The notes below the pieces were generated by a model. That model searched no databases and was not told where the DNA came from. It was given only the letters and a program-made list of their open reading frames with translations. The position numbers and the translations under genes were made by a program. This document shows positions 12,086 through 24,431 of a stretch of 64,000 nucleotides of DNA, piece by piece. Source of the stretch: Sebastes aleutianus (Eukaryota > Chordata > Actinopteri > Perciformes > Sebastidae); NCBI GenBank assembly GCA_916700875.1, contig CAKAKS010000062.1, positions 4,672,373 to 4,736,372 on the forward strand. The letters run 5' to 3'. Position 1 is the stretch's first letter. Every line of letters starts with the position of its first letter.

Positions 12086-12330
12086 CTAAAACATGTAAAG
12101 AAAGGAAAAAACAGACATGGTGTTAATGTCCACGGTTAATGTTGCTGCGAGCGTTGATGCTAACATGCTAACATGCTAAATGTAAACACATACAAAGACA
12201 TGAACAGATTCAAGTATTCAGAAAACGTTACATTAGAAAAAGACAAAGAAAACTCTTTAATGGGTTATTACCTGAGATGTTTAGAGGAGAAATGTCACTT
12301 TACGAAGCACCAAAACACCAAAACATCAAC
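12086..12330 (-). promoter_or_regulatory. nosip 5' UTR intron and leader exon, promoter region
   Basis: On the minus strand a good acceptor (TTTACATGTTTTAG) sits at 12086, just before the ATG exon. A good donor (CATCTCAG then GTAATA) sits at 12272-12271. This implies a short non-coding first exon from about 12330 to 12272 and an intron of about 185 bp. Transcription probably starts in 12300-12500, where a TTC-rich tract occurs. This is inferred from splice motifs only. Confidence 0.45.
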
Positions 12331-12536
12331 ACATCAACACATCAACACAACAACTGCTTCTTCTTCTTCTTCGCCTTTTAACTCCTTCTTCTCCGCTTCC
12401 GCTTCCTCCTCCCCCTCCTTCTTCTTCTTCTTCTTCTTCTTCTTCTGGGTTTTATGGCAGCTGACATCCTCCGTGTTGCATTACTGCCGCCCTCTGGTTG
12501 TCTCAGTCCTCGTCAATGTCCCGTTGCGTACGAATA

Positions 12537-13420
12537 AGTAGAATACTTCAAGTTTATTTGATGAGGTATATTTCCCTGAAGTATACTTTATGTAGTAAGC
12601 ATACTAATATCAATGTACTAGTAGTATACTAGTAGTGTACTACTAATTCAATACTTGTTGGGACTAAATTGGCCCACTTTTTAGTTTATAAAAGTAGCCT
12701 ATACTTTTAAGTATACCTTTTAAGTATACTTTTAGGTGTAAGAACAGTAAACTTTGAGTACACAACTAAGTTGTATTTTATACTGCAACTATAGTATAAA
12801 CTATACTACAAGTGAATTTAGGTATAATGTTAAACTGACAGCTGTCAGTTTAATAGTTGTTACCCACTTTTTAGTTGATGAACGTACACATTAAAGTCAG
12901 TTTAAGAGTTTTTATACTGCAAGTATATACTTGTAGACAACTTTTTAGTTTATGAATGTACACATTAAAGTCAGTTTAATAGTTTTTATACTTGTATATA
13001 CTTGTGGCCAACTTTTTAGTTTATGAAAGTACACTTTGTATACTTCAACTCATAGTACTTAGCTAATGATTTATGTATTACATATAGAGACTTTTGCTAT
13101 TTAAGTTAGTTTTTCTCGCATATGCCTCCATGGTGAACAGAGAACGCAAAAACGTAGGAAATTCTTGATGATTGATGTAAATTCATATCAAAACATACGA
13201 TTACAAACAGGCTACTCTATCAAAAAGTAAGCATAAGCCTAGTATACTTAGACTTTTTTGTATACTTGTCAGTATAAGCCAAGTATACTTAAGTATAATT
13301 TTGTTAAGTATATCTCTAATAAGTACATAAAAAGTGACCTGAAAGCACACTCTCTTATTTTAAGTTTAAAAGAAGTATAGCCTACTAATAGCTCACTTGA
13401 ATAAAGGTGTTCATGACAGA
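12537..13420. mobile_element. AAGTATACTT-rich dispersed element, copy 1
   Basis: The sequence is dense in AAGTATACTT and TACTTTAAG motifs with shared blocks such as GGGACTAAATTGGCCCACTTT and CTCTTATTTTAAGTTTAA. The same blocks occur at 15633-16187, 47770-48555, 49800-50535 and 63400-64000. There is no coding capacity. Confidence 0.7.
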
Positions 13421-14340
13421 GCTGGGTCTTTAGCTTTTTTTTTGTTACAGTCACCTAAACTGTAGATTAAACTGTCTAGGATTGTGTAAATAGCAGAAAA
13501 AAATAGTTGGTAAACCCCAAAAGCCCTTGACTCAACTTATTAGAGAAATGACGAGGAAGAAAGCGAGGAGTATCCTGGCAGATAGCTCCCATCCTCTCTT
13601 CAGCCAGTTTGAGCTCTTGAGCTCCAGGAGGCGCTATAGAGTTCCTCTGGCAACTAAAAATGTGTTTAAAAAGTCTTTCATCCCAAATCCCTTCAATATT
13701 CTTAACCCAACAAAGTGACTGAGCAGATCTAAGCCACAGACACTGACATGTTTTAATGTGTAACATAACCTGTATGTATTTGCCTTTATCCATACCTCTC
13801 TGTTTTTTGTTTTAATAACTGCTCATCTGTTTTTTAATGTTGTTGTTTCCTGTGTTTGGTGAGCCGAAGACAAATTGTTCATAGTAGCCTAGTAAAATGT
13901 TGATAAAACTAAATAGAGTAAGATATGAAAATGATAATAGTATAAATAATAAAACCACAAAAAATATAAAACACTACATAAATGTCAGATTAAATAGATG
14001 GGTTTTCTGTTCATGTTTAAAAATATCAATATTTCCAGCTCCTCTCGCCTAGAAAAAGTTATTCTTTGACACACACAAAGCCGGTGCAAAGATCTGAGAA
14101 CTGGACTGATGTGTTCCAAAATCCCAAACCCTTGTAACTCAAAGGGTTTAATGGCTATTTAATTACTATCATGCTGTACAACAGTCAATACTTTAAAAAT
14201 CATGTGTAGTGTTCACAACAAATTGTTGCTGCAGCTCAAAAGAAGCTCAAAAGAAGTGTGAACCTCTGTCAGCAGTGAGTGTATTGGAATGATTTTCGCT
14301 TCCATAAACACAGATTATGTTGAGCATCATTAGGCTAAGG
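13421..14340. other. Intergenic, nothing recognised
   Basis: AT-rich sequence with no gene, RNA or clear repeat end. Confidence 0.35.
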
Positions 14341-14889
14341 CAGGGGTCAGCAACCTTTATTATCAAAAGAGACACTTTTTGAGTCTAATGCAGTGAGGAC
14401 CCAAATCCAAACGAGAGGCAGCACATTGAAGAAACATCTCAGTAGATGTGGCTGGAAGCTTCTGCTGGCTATTCAGCAAATGCAGTGTTTTTGTTCTGAA
14501 AATGTCTTTCAATATTACTTTTCTGTTGTCAAATCTGTCCGCGCACTATGAAATTATCAAAGACTTTCATTTTTTGGAATTTGGAATCCATAGCTAGCCT
14601 ATTGAGCTCTTAAGGTTCGGCAAAATTAGAGGATAAGGCGGCTGGCCAGAGACATACTGTACATAGGCTATGATGCACATTTTAGTTGATTGAAATGATG
14701 AAAATTTTTTATTTGTGTATAGGCTACATATTTTTTTTACAATTGGAGAATGTAAGAACCACTTTAGGCCTACAACAATGATGTTAAAAAAGAACCGTTA
14801 TTCATTTCCATATATTGTTTTTGTCAAAGCCACTGGAGAGTGGCTAAAGAGCCACATGTGGCTCTGGAGCCGCAGGTTGCTGACCCCTG
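14341..14889. mobile_element. hAT-like MITE, CAGGGGTCAGCAACC ends, copy 1
   Basis: It begins CAGGGGTCAGCAACCTTTA and ends CAGGTTGCTGACCCCTG, so about 17 bp of inverted end are nearly perfect. Flanking 8-mers (GGCTAAGG and GGCTATAA) are only a partial match. It is about 550 bp and non-coding. CAGGGGTC ends with 8-bp duplications are typical of hAT elements. Confidence 0.75.
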
Positions 14890-15632
14890 GGCTATAAGGC
14901 CTACAATAAAAGCAGTGAACCATGCCTTTAAAATGGGTATTCTATTTGTTCAATTTAAATATGTGTTTAAAGAGTTCAAGCAGTAGTGTTCCCCGTTGAG
15001 TTACTCATAATTATACAACCCATTTGAAATTAAAAATGAAATTATCATACAATTTAAACCCTCAAACTCTTGATGCTCCACTTAAATGTCCTTAAATGTT
15101 CTGTATGACAATATACAGTATAATAGAGTATCTGTAAAGGCTGTTGTGGTGCGTACACTGAGTAAAACATTCAGACTGAAGATAGCATGTTTTAATGGTA
15201 GTCTGTTTTTCATTTTTATTATATAAAATAAAAAGATTCAAGCTGTCATGTGTGTGTGTGTCATTTGAAACCCATTTCCCATAGTTGAGCGTGACATTTA
15301 GTATGTTTGTAAAGTGAGCGGTCTCCACAGCAGCTTCAGTATATGTGATTGAGCTTTGGCTTCATAACATGGATTTGTGAAGTTGGGCCTGTTTTTTTTG
15401 TGTAGGTGCATCAGTGACATCAGTAAATAATAAACTTTCTGGTAACTGGTGAGTAAACTACTGTACATCCTGAACCAACAGTGATGTTAGCAGGGCCTGC
15501 TGTGTTTCCCTCACAAGTCTTGTTTATTTCAGTGTCTGAACAACAGCATTTCCTGCCTATGTGACTGTGGATTTCCTGTTAGCAGAACCCTGCACCCATT
15601 GCAAATAAAGCTCCAACTAACAGACCCAGAAC

Positions 15633-16187
15633 TTTATTCAAGTGTGCTATTAATATACTTCTTTTAAACTTAAAATAAGAGAGTATGCTTTTAGTTTAGT
15701 TTTTATGTACTTATCAGAGATATACTGATATATTGCTATTTGACTTGATGTTTTGTGATGAGATCAAAAAAATAAATAAAGTTAGTTTTCCTCGCATGCC
15801 TCCACAGTGAATGGAGAATTAATAAAAACGTACAAAATTCTTGATGAATTGAAGTAAATTCATATCAAAACATCCGTTTACAAACTCTCTCACACTTTAA
15901 TGGGCTGCTCTATCAAAAAGTAAGTACAACTACAAACCAACCTTTCTCTAGGTCTATGAGGCAAGAACACTTAATTATACTTGTCTTAAGTATATCTCCA
16001 TCAAAAGATTAAATACAAGTATAAGTATACTTAGACTTCTCTGTATACTTGTCAGTATGAGCCAAGTATACTTAAGTATACTTTTGTTAAGTATATCTCT
16101 AATAAGTACATAAAAGGTAAACTGAAAGTATACTCTCTTATTTTAAGTTTAATAGAAGTATACTAATAGCACACTTGGATAAACTTC
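15633..16187. mobile_element. AAGTATACTT-rich element with ~95-bp inverted ends
   Basis: The left arm (about 15633-15725: CAAGTGTGCTATTAATATAC, then TTTTAAACTTAAAATAAGAG) is repeated in reverse complement at about 16095-16187. The ends are CAAGTGTGCTATT and AATAGCACACTTG. This copy shows most clearly that the family is a terminal-inverted-repeat element. No transposase. Confidence 0.7.
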
Positions 16188-17440
16188 TTTTTGGTGAGGG
16201 TTTCTTTCAGGATGGAGTGTTTTGTCAACAAAATTAATAAGGACAAACAACCTCCCCCCCCCCCCCCAAAAAAAAAAAAAAAATTCTTGCACAGATAAAC
16301 ATAATAGAGCTATGAACACCCTGTTGGCCCCGCAGTTATCATACTTCATAGCAGCAGGTCCAGACCACTCCATATAAGGTCAGATATATTCAGGATGTTG
16401 GGTTGCTATGGCGACACAGTTAATAAAGCCTGGAGTTAATGATGTGGTGAGGGTGGTAAAGGATGCTATAGCAGATAATAAGAAGTGGGACTAGACCTCC
16501 TTCATAAACAACTATCCCCCATAGACAGCCCGCCCAGCAGTTATCGGGAGCAATTCTCTTTATCTGCACTCTTTGAACACAAGTACGTCACTATCACTCC
16601 ATCAGCACCCTGCCCTCTAGCTCTCCATCATATCCCATCCTGACGCCCGCTGCACATTCTTTCTGTCTGTCTGTCTTTCTTTCTTTCTCTCTGTCTCCAA
16701 GTTTCCATCCAAATGTAGCACACATTTGAACCAAATTCTCAGAAAATCTCCAAAAGAAAATGGGAATTTATGCAATTTTTTCCATCTACTGTATTATGCG
16801 AATCGCATGACTTGGTTCATCGAGTTAAGCAGTATAGGTGGCGCTAATTCTGCTGCCATCTTCATTATTATTATTACGAGATGACGTACTGTAAAGAGCA
16901 CTGGTCAAACACCAAATGGTGGGAAGGAAAATGTAGAAAACATGATGTAAATATGTAATTTATGTTTGTTTCATGTGTCAATTTGAGGAATGTTACAGTC
17001 TCCTAATCGCTCCACACAGATCTCATGTTTTCGTTTGCATATTTGAATATTCTCGATCATATGGATCATATTATTTATCCTGCTGTGATATTACTTCCAG
17101 GTAAGTTTCAGATTTAACTACAGAAAATGTGATACCTCATCCTACCATCATATTTAACATACAAGGACAACCGACTAGAGAAGAAACAACCATCATAGCA
17201 AAATGTTTACTTATTTCTTCTAAAAACATTATTAGTTATGTAATTTAGTCATCTGAAAAACTTTATTTTAGGAAAGTTACTTAATTTGCATATTGTGTAA
17301 AATTAAAATATACTTTTCTTTAAGAAAAATTGCAGCTTTTATCCCAAGTACAATCCACATTATTACTTAAAAGCTTATTTATCGTCCTTTGATATCATTT
17401 TCAGTCATTTCAAGGAGACATTATTACATTTATTGCTCTC
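16188..17440. other. Intergenic, microsatellites only
   Basis: This holds a C9/A15 homopolymer junction near 16254-16282 and a CTGT/CTTT run near 16660-16690. No exon was recognised. Confidence 0.4.
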
Positions 17441-18092
17441 TGTGTGTGTGTGTTGTAATCCGAGTTTCTCCTTGCTTTGTTGACACCGCCGGGCCGGCCA
17501 CCTGTGCTTTTAGTGCATGTTGCTACAGCTAACAGCTAACTGAAGGTCCGTCTCCGCCCGGACACTCGTCTTCCACTGGAAGGCGAAATAATCTCCTGGC
17601 GGCAGAGAGGACGAAATGAGTCGTTTTCTTGTTTCTGCCACTTCGGATTTAATCCAGATCAGAACAACTCTGTACCTTCAACATGACTGACAGGCAGCTC
17701 TACTTCTTGGTCCTCTCATGTTAGACTGAAGGCAGACTGGATGCTGCAGTAGCACCCCATCGCTTCTCGAGGTACAACTGGTATTTAAAGGCCGTGGCTA
17801 TAGCTGTATTGTTTTAAAGCAGGACTTCTACATAAAAATGAACGTCCGTTACATTCAAGCCCTTGCCAAACAAGTTCAAACAATGCAGATTAAGCCTATC
17901 GCTATTACCATAGCGGCGGAGCAGCAGCTAGGGGTAAGGCGGAAGCTATGGAGGGAAAATCCTAAAAAGAATGTGAACCTATCCTTTCATGTAGAATTGG
18001 CGGGGAGTTTGCATGCTTGTCACCCTGTGTCTGATACGTGATCTGTTAACCTGTAAGATTAACAGATACCAGAGTAGCCTACAGGATGCCAC
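17440..18092. repeat. GC-richer dispersed-repeat-like block
   Basis: A locally GC-rich segment (CCGGGCCGGCC near 17490) resembles dispersed teleost repeats rather than a promoter. The short ORF at 17838 has no recognisable domain. Confidence 0.3.
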
Positions 18093-18607
18093 GTTTAAAG
18101 GTCCAGTGTGTAGGATCTGGCGGTATGTAGCGGTGAGGTGAAGAGATTGCAACCAACTGAGGCCTCTCCCGTGCGTCAAATGTGTCGGAGAGCTACATAC
18201 GGTGGCCGATGCGAAAACGCGAATGTCCCTCTCTAGAGCCAGCTGTTGTCAGAGTAGCGTAGGTAATTTGAAGCAGAGCCAGTGCGTAGAGTGTGTTTGT
18301 ACGTGGGAAGTGAATGGTGAAGTAAGAGAGAGAGAGCGACGGCGTCAGGAGCGAGTAACGTATCGACTTCGGCCCAAGCAGGAAATGTTTACAGAGTTTG
18401 GTTTGTCCGTTCTGGGCTACTGTAGAAACATGGCGGTGCAACATGGTGTACTCCGTGGAGAGGGGACACACTCCCTACAGTATGTAGATATAAACGGCTC
18501 ATTCTGAGGTAAGAAAACACAATGATTCTTATTTTCAGGTGATTATACACTAAAGAAAACATACTTATTAATGTTATATTCCATTTCTGCCAACAGATCC
18601 CCCTAAA
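18093..18607. mobile_element. GGTCCAGTGTGTAGG-type element, left end and body
   Basis: It starts TTTAAAGGTCCAGTGTGTAGG and runs to AACAGATCCCCCTAAATGG, where it breaks off before the expected right inverted end. The missing end is seen in the partial copy at 4095-4223. The interior is non-coding. Confidence 0.65.
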
Positions 18608-19001
18608 TGGTATATGGCTCTATCAGTAACCACTAACACATACTGACTGAAAAACAAAATGATAGATGAGTGAGATTTAGACAACAACATAGTACAATGA
18701 TCTAGATATGGCTTAAAGTAAGTTTTATTTACCCAATAGATATTTGGTACTGACCGTCTCCTGACCTCTAGAGGTCTATTTGGAGCCATCAAACATCTGC
18801 ATCTCTTTATCTCTCCCTTTCTCATTAACCCACCCCCCCTGCTCGTCGTGGTTTTCTGGGTGTTTGTTGTTAGTTTCCTGTCACAGAGGAAGTGCCTCAC
18901 CCTGCAGCCTGCCTCCCTCCCTATTGGCCCTATATGAACACTGATTTTTTGGGGGTGAGAGAGTGACGAGGGAACAGGGGGGGCAGCGCAGGAGGATAGA
19001 T

Positions 19002-21744
19002 ATGGGGGACCGGAATATGGACAAGGGAGACAGAAGGGCTGAGGGCAAAAGGCAGGCAGAGAAAACTCCAAATAGAGATGAATGGGAGTTGAATGAGAGA
19101 ACAGACGCTTCGCTGCCAAGGAGGAAATGGCTTTGTGCTGCAGGAGGTAAGCATGCACACAACAACGCAGACCGACAACTAAACTTTATACTCGATGAAA
19201 TGTGTTGGAACTCTATGTATTTCACGTTTTCCTTTTTGTTGTGTGTTAATCTTGTGTTTTCCTGTTCATACAAGAAACAAACATGTTAACTCGTCAGTTC
19301 TAAATATCTTGAAAGTAACTCGCTGTAAGAATTTTCTAGAATTTAGAGTCATTTGTTTTGAGTGTATAGTGCTTGTGTGCATCTGTGTTATTCTGCTTTC
19401 AAAGCACTGATACCATTTTTTCACAAGTTTTAACAAAATAAGATATTTTTTAGGATACATTGACATGTTTGAGTGGAGATGTTTTTTGCAGTGTAATCTC
19501 ATATCTCTTATAGTGTGCTGCTGCCAGTCCTCTTTCATGTCTTTCTTGGTCTGGTCACTCCCAATCCTTGTACCAGTGTCTTGATACCACAGCGACGCTG
19601 GACAGGTTTGGGGGGGGCTGTGCTAAGGAGTGCTGGTGTTGTGTGCTCCATCATCTCCCGATGACTCTCTTTTCATGTCCATTTTCATTCTCATCTCATT
19701 GATTTTTTTTTTTGAGTTATGTCTTTGTGATGAACTTGTGTGCATTTCTAAATAAAATTTAGAAACATATTTTTATTTCCTGTTATGCTCTTTGAATATG
19801 TAATGTGTATGCAAACGTTAACCATACCATGCAAATAAAGTTGGATCCAAAAGGATGGCGTGGTGTTCGTGGTGCATCTCTCTGCCTCTCTCTCTCTCTT
19901 ACTATATCACCATGATGGTGTGAAAAATGCAAAAAAAAAAAAATGTTTTTACAATTACCATTTTATTGATTTTTTATATGAATTGGTCTACAAATCAAAC
20001 TCCTATATGCAAAACAATATTAACATAAAAATAATAATAATTAAAATAAATAGATAAAAAAACATAAATGAATACATTTAAAAAATAATATCTACAAAAT
20101 CCTAGTATTCAAATAAAATGCAAAGATAAATAAATAAAATAAAAGAGACAAATCAAATACATATTCCTACATTCAGTTGCCCCATGGTCTAATCTTATTT
20201 ACAAGCATCCAATCAATTTTCAGACACATAAAGAGTGTATGTGTGTGTGTGCTGTTTATACAAGTATTGTGTGGTGGTGTGTGCTTTGAAAAATGCAAAA
20301 ATTAATTTAACTATTAACATTAACGCAGGGAGCATATCTGGGATGTCATCACTAAATGATGGCAGAATAGAATATGTACGCTATAGAACATAAATAATTG
20401 TCTTTCACGAACCATAACATTTCAATCACCAAAAAAAAACTATGAAAAATGAACATGCAGCTGTCAGAAAACTGAAAAGTTTCAGAAAAATGACATACCA
20501 AGTGTACATTTCACATGATCGATATTAAATAGGCATGACTAAATAAACAACAATCACATTTACAGTTAGGGAAAAAACATCTTTAGGTGGACCATGCGGG
20601 TCGGTTGATCAGATTTGATCAACGATGGTCTGGCAACATAAGCCAATGACTGTCATTAGATTCTGATTCAAATGTTGCTTAACGCTACAGTCGGTAACTT
20701 TAATAAAAATAACTTTTCCTCTGGCTCCTCTTAGTGCTCCTGATGACATTTGCAAGATTCCACCGCGCCTGAAGACAGTAATGAACATAGGCATGCCCTT
20801 AATCACGTCTGCATATAAACATGCTGATCTGAGATGAGATTTTACACACATATATGTTTATATTTGGTTATCAATATATTAGTATACGACTGTATCTGTT
20901 TTGGTGGATTATTCTTCAGAACCGAGCAGTCTCTAACGCAGCTTTCAATCACTCTGAGCAACACAGAGAGACTGATGCACGCTTTTATAACCAGCAGGCT
21001 TGACTACTGTAACGCTCTCCTTTAAGGTCTACCAAAGAATACAATAAATCAGCTACAATTAATTCAAAATTCGGCTGCACGAGTGCTGGCTAAAACCCAA
21101 AGGAGAGCACACGTTACGCCTATTTGAAAGTCTTTACACTGGTTACCTCTTTTATTAGTTTATAAGTCACTTTGTGGCCTTGCACCAGACTACCTTGCAG
21201 AAATGCTTTTGGTTTATGAACCAGGAAAGCCCCTCAGATCCTCCAGTTCTTGTCTTTTAGTTGTTCCACAAAGCAGAATAGAAACATCTGGTGATGCTGC
21301 TTTCAACCGCTGGAACAACCTTCCAGAGGAACTGAGAGGAGCTGGAAATATTGATATTTTTAAATGTAAACTGAAAAGCCATCTATTTAGTCTGGCTTTT
21401 ATTTAGTTTTTTATAATTTTATGTTTTTTATTGTTTATACTTATTTTATTTATCATCATCATTATAGTGTTTATTTTACTCTATTTTGTTTAATCAACAT
21501 TTTATTATTTTAATACAATCTGCTTATTTTGTGTAGTTTCATAATTTTTTCTTTTTTTTCCTTATAATCTTTTATTATCTTAAATACCCATCTCTTATTG
21601 CTTTCTTATTCAATGAACTTTTATCTTGGTTGTTTTGGTGTGCATTAGTCTCTAAATTAATTTTTAACACTACATTTTTGTCAATCGTCTGTCCAGCACT
21701 TTGAATTATATTTGACTTGTTTGAAAGGTGCTATATGAATAAAG

Positions 21745-21777
<33 letters not shown>

Positions 21778-23521
21778 CTGCTCATGAAGCTCGCAAACTC
21801 CAATCAAACGGTCAAACTAGGCAGCGCTGATCAAATATGAATCAATATTCTGTTACTGTAATGCCTATGTCTCCCCAAAAATGTTTTCAGAAACATCTTG
21901 TAGTGTACTGTTTAGCTGGAGAAGAAAGTTTGTGACCCGGCAGCCACGTTGAAAAACAGCCAAGCCAGTTTGAATTCACGAGCAGTGATTGACGCTGTGT
22001 TAGAGACTCCTCTGCTCTGATTGGTTGTTTTTCTTTGGGTGTGGTGGAATCTTGCAAATGCCATTAGGACACTAAAATGAGGCAGAGGAACATGACTCTT
22101 TCACTGATTATCTGTCTCATGTACTACTGTCAGTATATAGTGACAGTTTGAGCAAATATGACAAAATATGGAAGAACACATTTTCTTGAAATTTCTCCAG
22201 TGCAATGTCCAAAACTGTTCTACCTTTGGCAAAACAGTGTGTTCATGTAAGACCCCATCCTATAAAGAATTAGAAAAAGAATAAAGGACCAGTGATATTC
22301 AGTGTTTTTTCTTATTGTCAACCAAAAATAAATTGATCCTACTAACAGGGACTGTCTCTGTACATGTTCCTGTCTTTGAGTGCAGTGCAAACCATTTGTA
22401 TATTTTATTGCAAATAGTTTAGAACACATGTCAACACAATAAACGGATAAGATGTCCACTTTCACAAAGTCACGATGTCAGTCATAACTCAAATTCAGTC
22501 AAAGCTGTATAGAGAAGTTAAAGCAATAAGTTTGCATGGTTTATGTTATGTAGACTATTGTCCAAAACATTTTAAGTTACAACATTATACTTGATGTACT
22601 GTTTGGTATGAGTCTGGCAAATAAAGGCTCATCTGGTGCAACAAGCCCAGCTTCAGGATATTAAGTCCTGATCCATAAAGAGCCTGACCAGCTCCGGTCA
22701 GGATGCTCCAAACAGACACTTCACTCTCTTATTATTTGTTATACAGACATGAACACTTCATTTGGCTTTTTATATTCAGTGTGGGTCTATGAATTTTTTG
22801 TTGATTTTTCATCCTGTGATATTGCCTGGCAGCAATCTTTCATGACAATAATAAAGTCGAAATCTCTTATTTTTCTGGTGCCATTTATTCTGCATCTGGC
22901 AGCAGCGTCCTAATGCATAATACTCTGAGTGGGTTTAAGACGAAAGCTCTATAAATGCAAAAAGGATATGCACTTTTTGAGTCACATTTACAGTATAAAA
23001 CCCAAAGAACTCCTTTTCATTCACATATCTGGAGGTCAGAGGTCAAGGGACCCCTTTGAGAAATGGACATGACCGTTGGAACGTTGTTTAACCTCCTTCA
23101 CGACGAGCTAGTATGACATGGTTGGTACCGATGGATTCTTTAGGTTTTATAGTTTCTTGTGGTCCCAGTTTCTGTATCAGTATCTGAGCCCACTATAAAC
23201 TAAAAATCACTAGCTGCATTAATGTGTTAAAGAAATTTGCGTTAACACGTCATTATTGCATTAACTTTGACAGCCCTATATTACTCCATCCCCCAATATT
23301 TTTTTTTGTTTTACATCAAAGCAATATTATTCTTATTATTATGAAAAAACTAACATCTTTTTCTTTTCTTTTTTTTTTTTATCTCAGACAAGTTCAGGAA
23401 AAACTGGGTCCTGCAGTTCGGGGTGAATGAAGAGCCTGTGATCAGCATCATGAAAGGGCACTGCACTCAGCCTGCAGGCCAGCACTTATTTCTGACATGG
23501 GAGTGCAAGACGGACATCTAG
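19002..23521 (+). CDS. Speculative two-exon ORF, 92 aa, function unknown
   Basis: Exon 1 (19002-19146) opens with ATG and reads MGDRNMDKGDRRAEGKRQ, a very charged stretch, then RRKWLCAAG before a strong donor (GGAG then GTAAGC). Exon 2 (23388-23521) follows a strong pyrimidine tract and CTCAG, and reads DKFRKNWVLQFGVNEE, then ISIMKGHCTQPAGQ and LFLTWECKTDI before TAG. The phase (1) joins the two in frame. A CCAAT box on the reverse strand and a TATA-like motif lie 60-90 bp before exon 1. I recognise no family. The ORF is short and the intron is full of transposons, so it may be a lncRNA, a fragment of a larger gene, or chance. Confidence 0.25.
19540..20640. other. AT-rich stretch, nothing recognised
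   Basis: Poly-A-rich, low-complexity DNA (AAATAAATAAAA around 20030-20150). No gene, RNA or element boundary is clear. Confidence 0.35.
20930..21778 (+). pseudogene. 3' end of an L2-type LINE (reverse transcriptase C terminus), truncated
   Basis: Broken frames encode the C-terminal part of a fish L2/CR1-group ORF2: ERLMHAFITSRLDYCNALL (20834-21025 frame), SAARVL, SLHWLP, then RIETSGDAAFNRWNNLPEEL and FKCKLKSHLFSLAF (21203-21406 frame). Stops and frameshifts separate these blocks. The element ends with AATAAAGTT and a (TGAT)n tail at about 21746-21777, the usual 3' tail of this group. The endonuclease and most of the polymerase are absent, so it is dead on arrival. It sits between two fragments of another repeat (20675-20790 and 21779-22200). 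Confidence 0.85.
21779..22200. mobile_element. Fragment of the GCTTCAGTAGGC element family
   Basis: It shares AAACGGTCAAACTAGGCAGC, GATCAAATATGAATCAATAT and ACATCTTGTAGTGTACTGTT with the full copies listed below. A diverged companion lies at 20675-20790 on the other side of the LINE fragment. Confidence 0.6.
23015..23279. mobile_element. Right half of the AGGGCTGT element
   Basis: It matches the right part of 2996-3697 (ATATCTGGAGGTCAGAGGTC and TTAACTTTGACAGCCCTA). The left half is missing. Confidence 0.65.
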
Positions 23522-23677
23522 TGGAGCATACTACAAACTGCACCAGACATTTGGCAAATCCCATAATAGCGCATTCACTATAGCAACAACATGTGAATGC
23601 CATGTAGCGTAGTTTGTTTTCAAGAATTTACTGGTTTGATCCTGAACTTATCATATTCAAAAAGGTTGTGTTTTTCA

Positions 23678-24334
23678 AATTTAAAGCAGCAGTGGGTAGA
23701 AATGGAGCAAACATGATTACAAAAAGTTATTTTTATAAAAATGGTCACTATATCTTGACAGTAGTGCATGAGACAGGTAATCTGAAAAAAAATCATATAC
23801 CTCTGTGTCCTCCGGTGCTCCTAACGGCATCTGCAAGATTTCACAGACCGGAGGAAAACAAGCAGTCACAGCTGATCTGGAGTCTGCTGTCCAGCTGCCG
23901 TCTACCAGAGCCGGCTGTCAATCACTCGTGAACTCCAATCCAACGGTCAAACTAGGCAGCGCTGATCAAATATGAATCAATATTCTGTTACTGTAATGCC
24001 TATTTCTCTCCTCAAATGTTTTCAGAAACATCTTGTAGTGTACTGTTTAGCTGTAAAATTAGAACATTTGTGACCCGGCAGCCATGTTGAGATCTGTTGA
24101 GGAAATACCAAGCACCGCCCACCAGCTGGAGCACAGCCAATAGGAATGCTCTCTCTCTGAAATGACCTGTGATTGGTCAAAGTCTCCCGTCCCGGGCTAG
24201 ATTTTCTAAAGCCTGAAAACAGAGCCATGAGGAGGTGCAGAAGTCTAGTTTTCTCTCAGAGCATTTTAATTACAATATGCTGAAAGGTTATTATGGGATT
24301 TTTTTGAAATATACTGCCTACTGCCACTTTAAAT
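23678..24334. mobile_element. GCTTCAGTAGGC MITE, copy in reverse orientation
   Basis: It begins TTTAAAGCAGCAGTGGGTAG and ends ACTGCCTACTGCCACTTTAAA. The interior is shared with six to seven other copies in the window (CTTGTAGTGTACTGTTTAGC, GACCTGTGATTGGTCA). About 655 bp, non-coding. Confidence 0.7.
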
Positions 24335-24431
24335 TGAGCTACCTTCATATAAATAATAGCCTGAACATTTTTTAAAAAATGAAAAAAGGAGAAAACAGAA
24401 ATTGATATGCATTATACCTATACGTTTAGGC

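Noticed and set aside
17460..17640. GC-rich stretch as a possible CpG-island promoter
   Set aside because: It looks like part of a dispersed repeat and no exon follows in a sensible position.
18574..19158. 194-codon reverse-strand ORF, the longest in the window
   Set aside because: It has Pro/Ser/Cys-rich composition with no recognisable domain, crosses a transposon end, and lies antisense to a purine-rich stretch.
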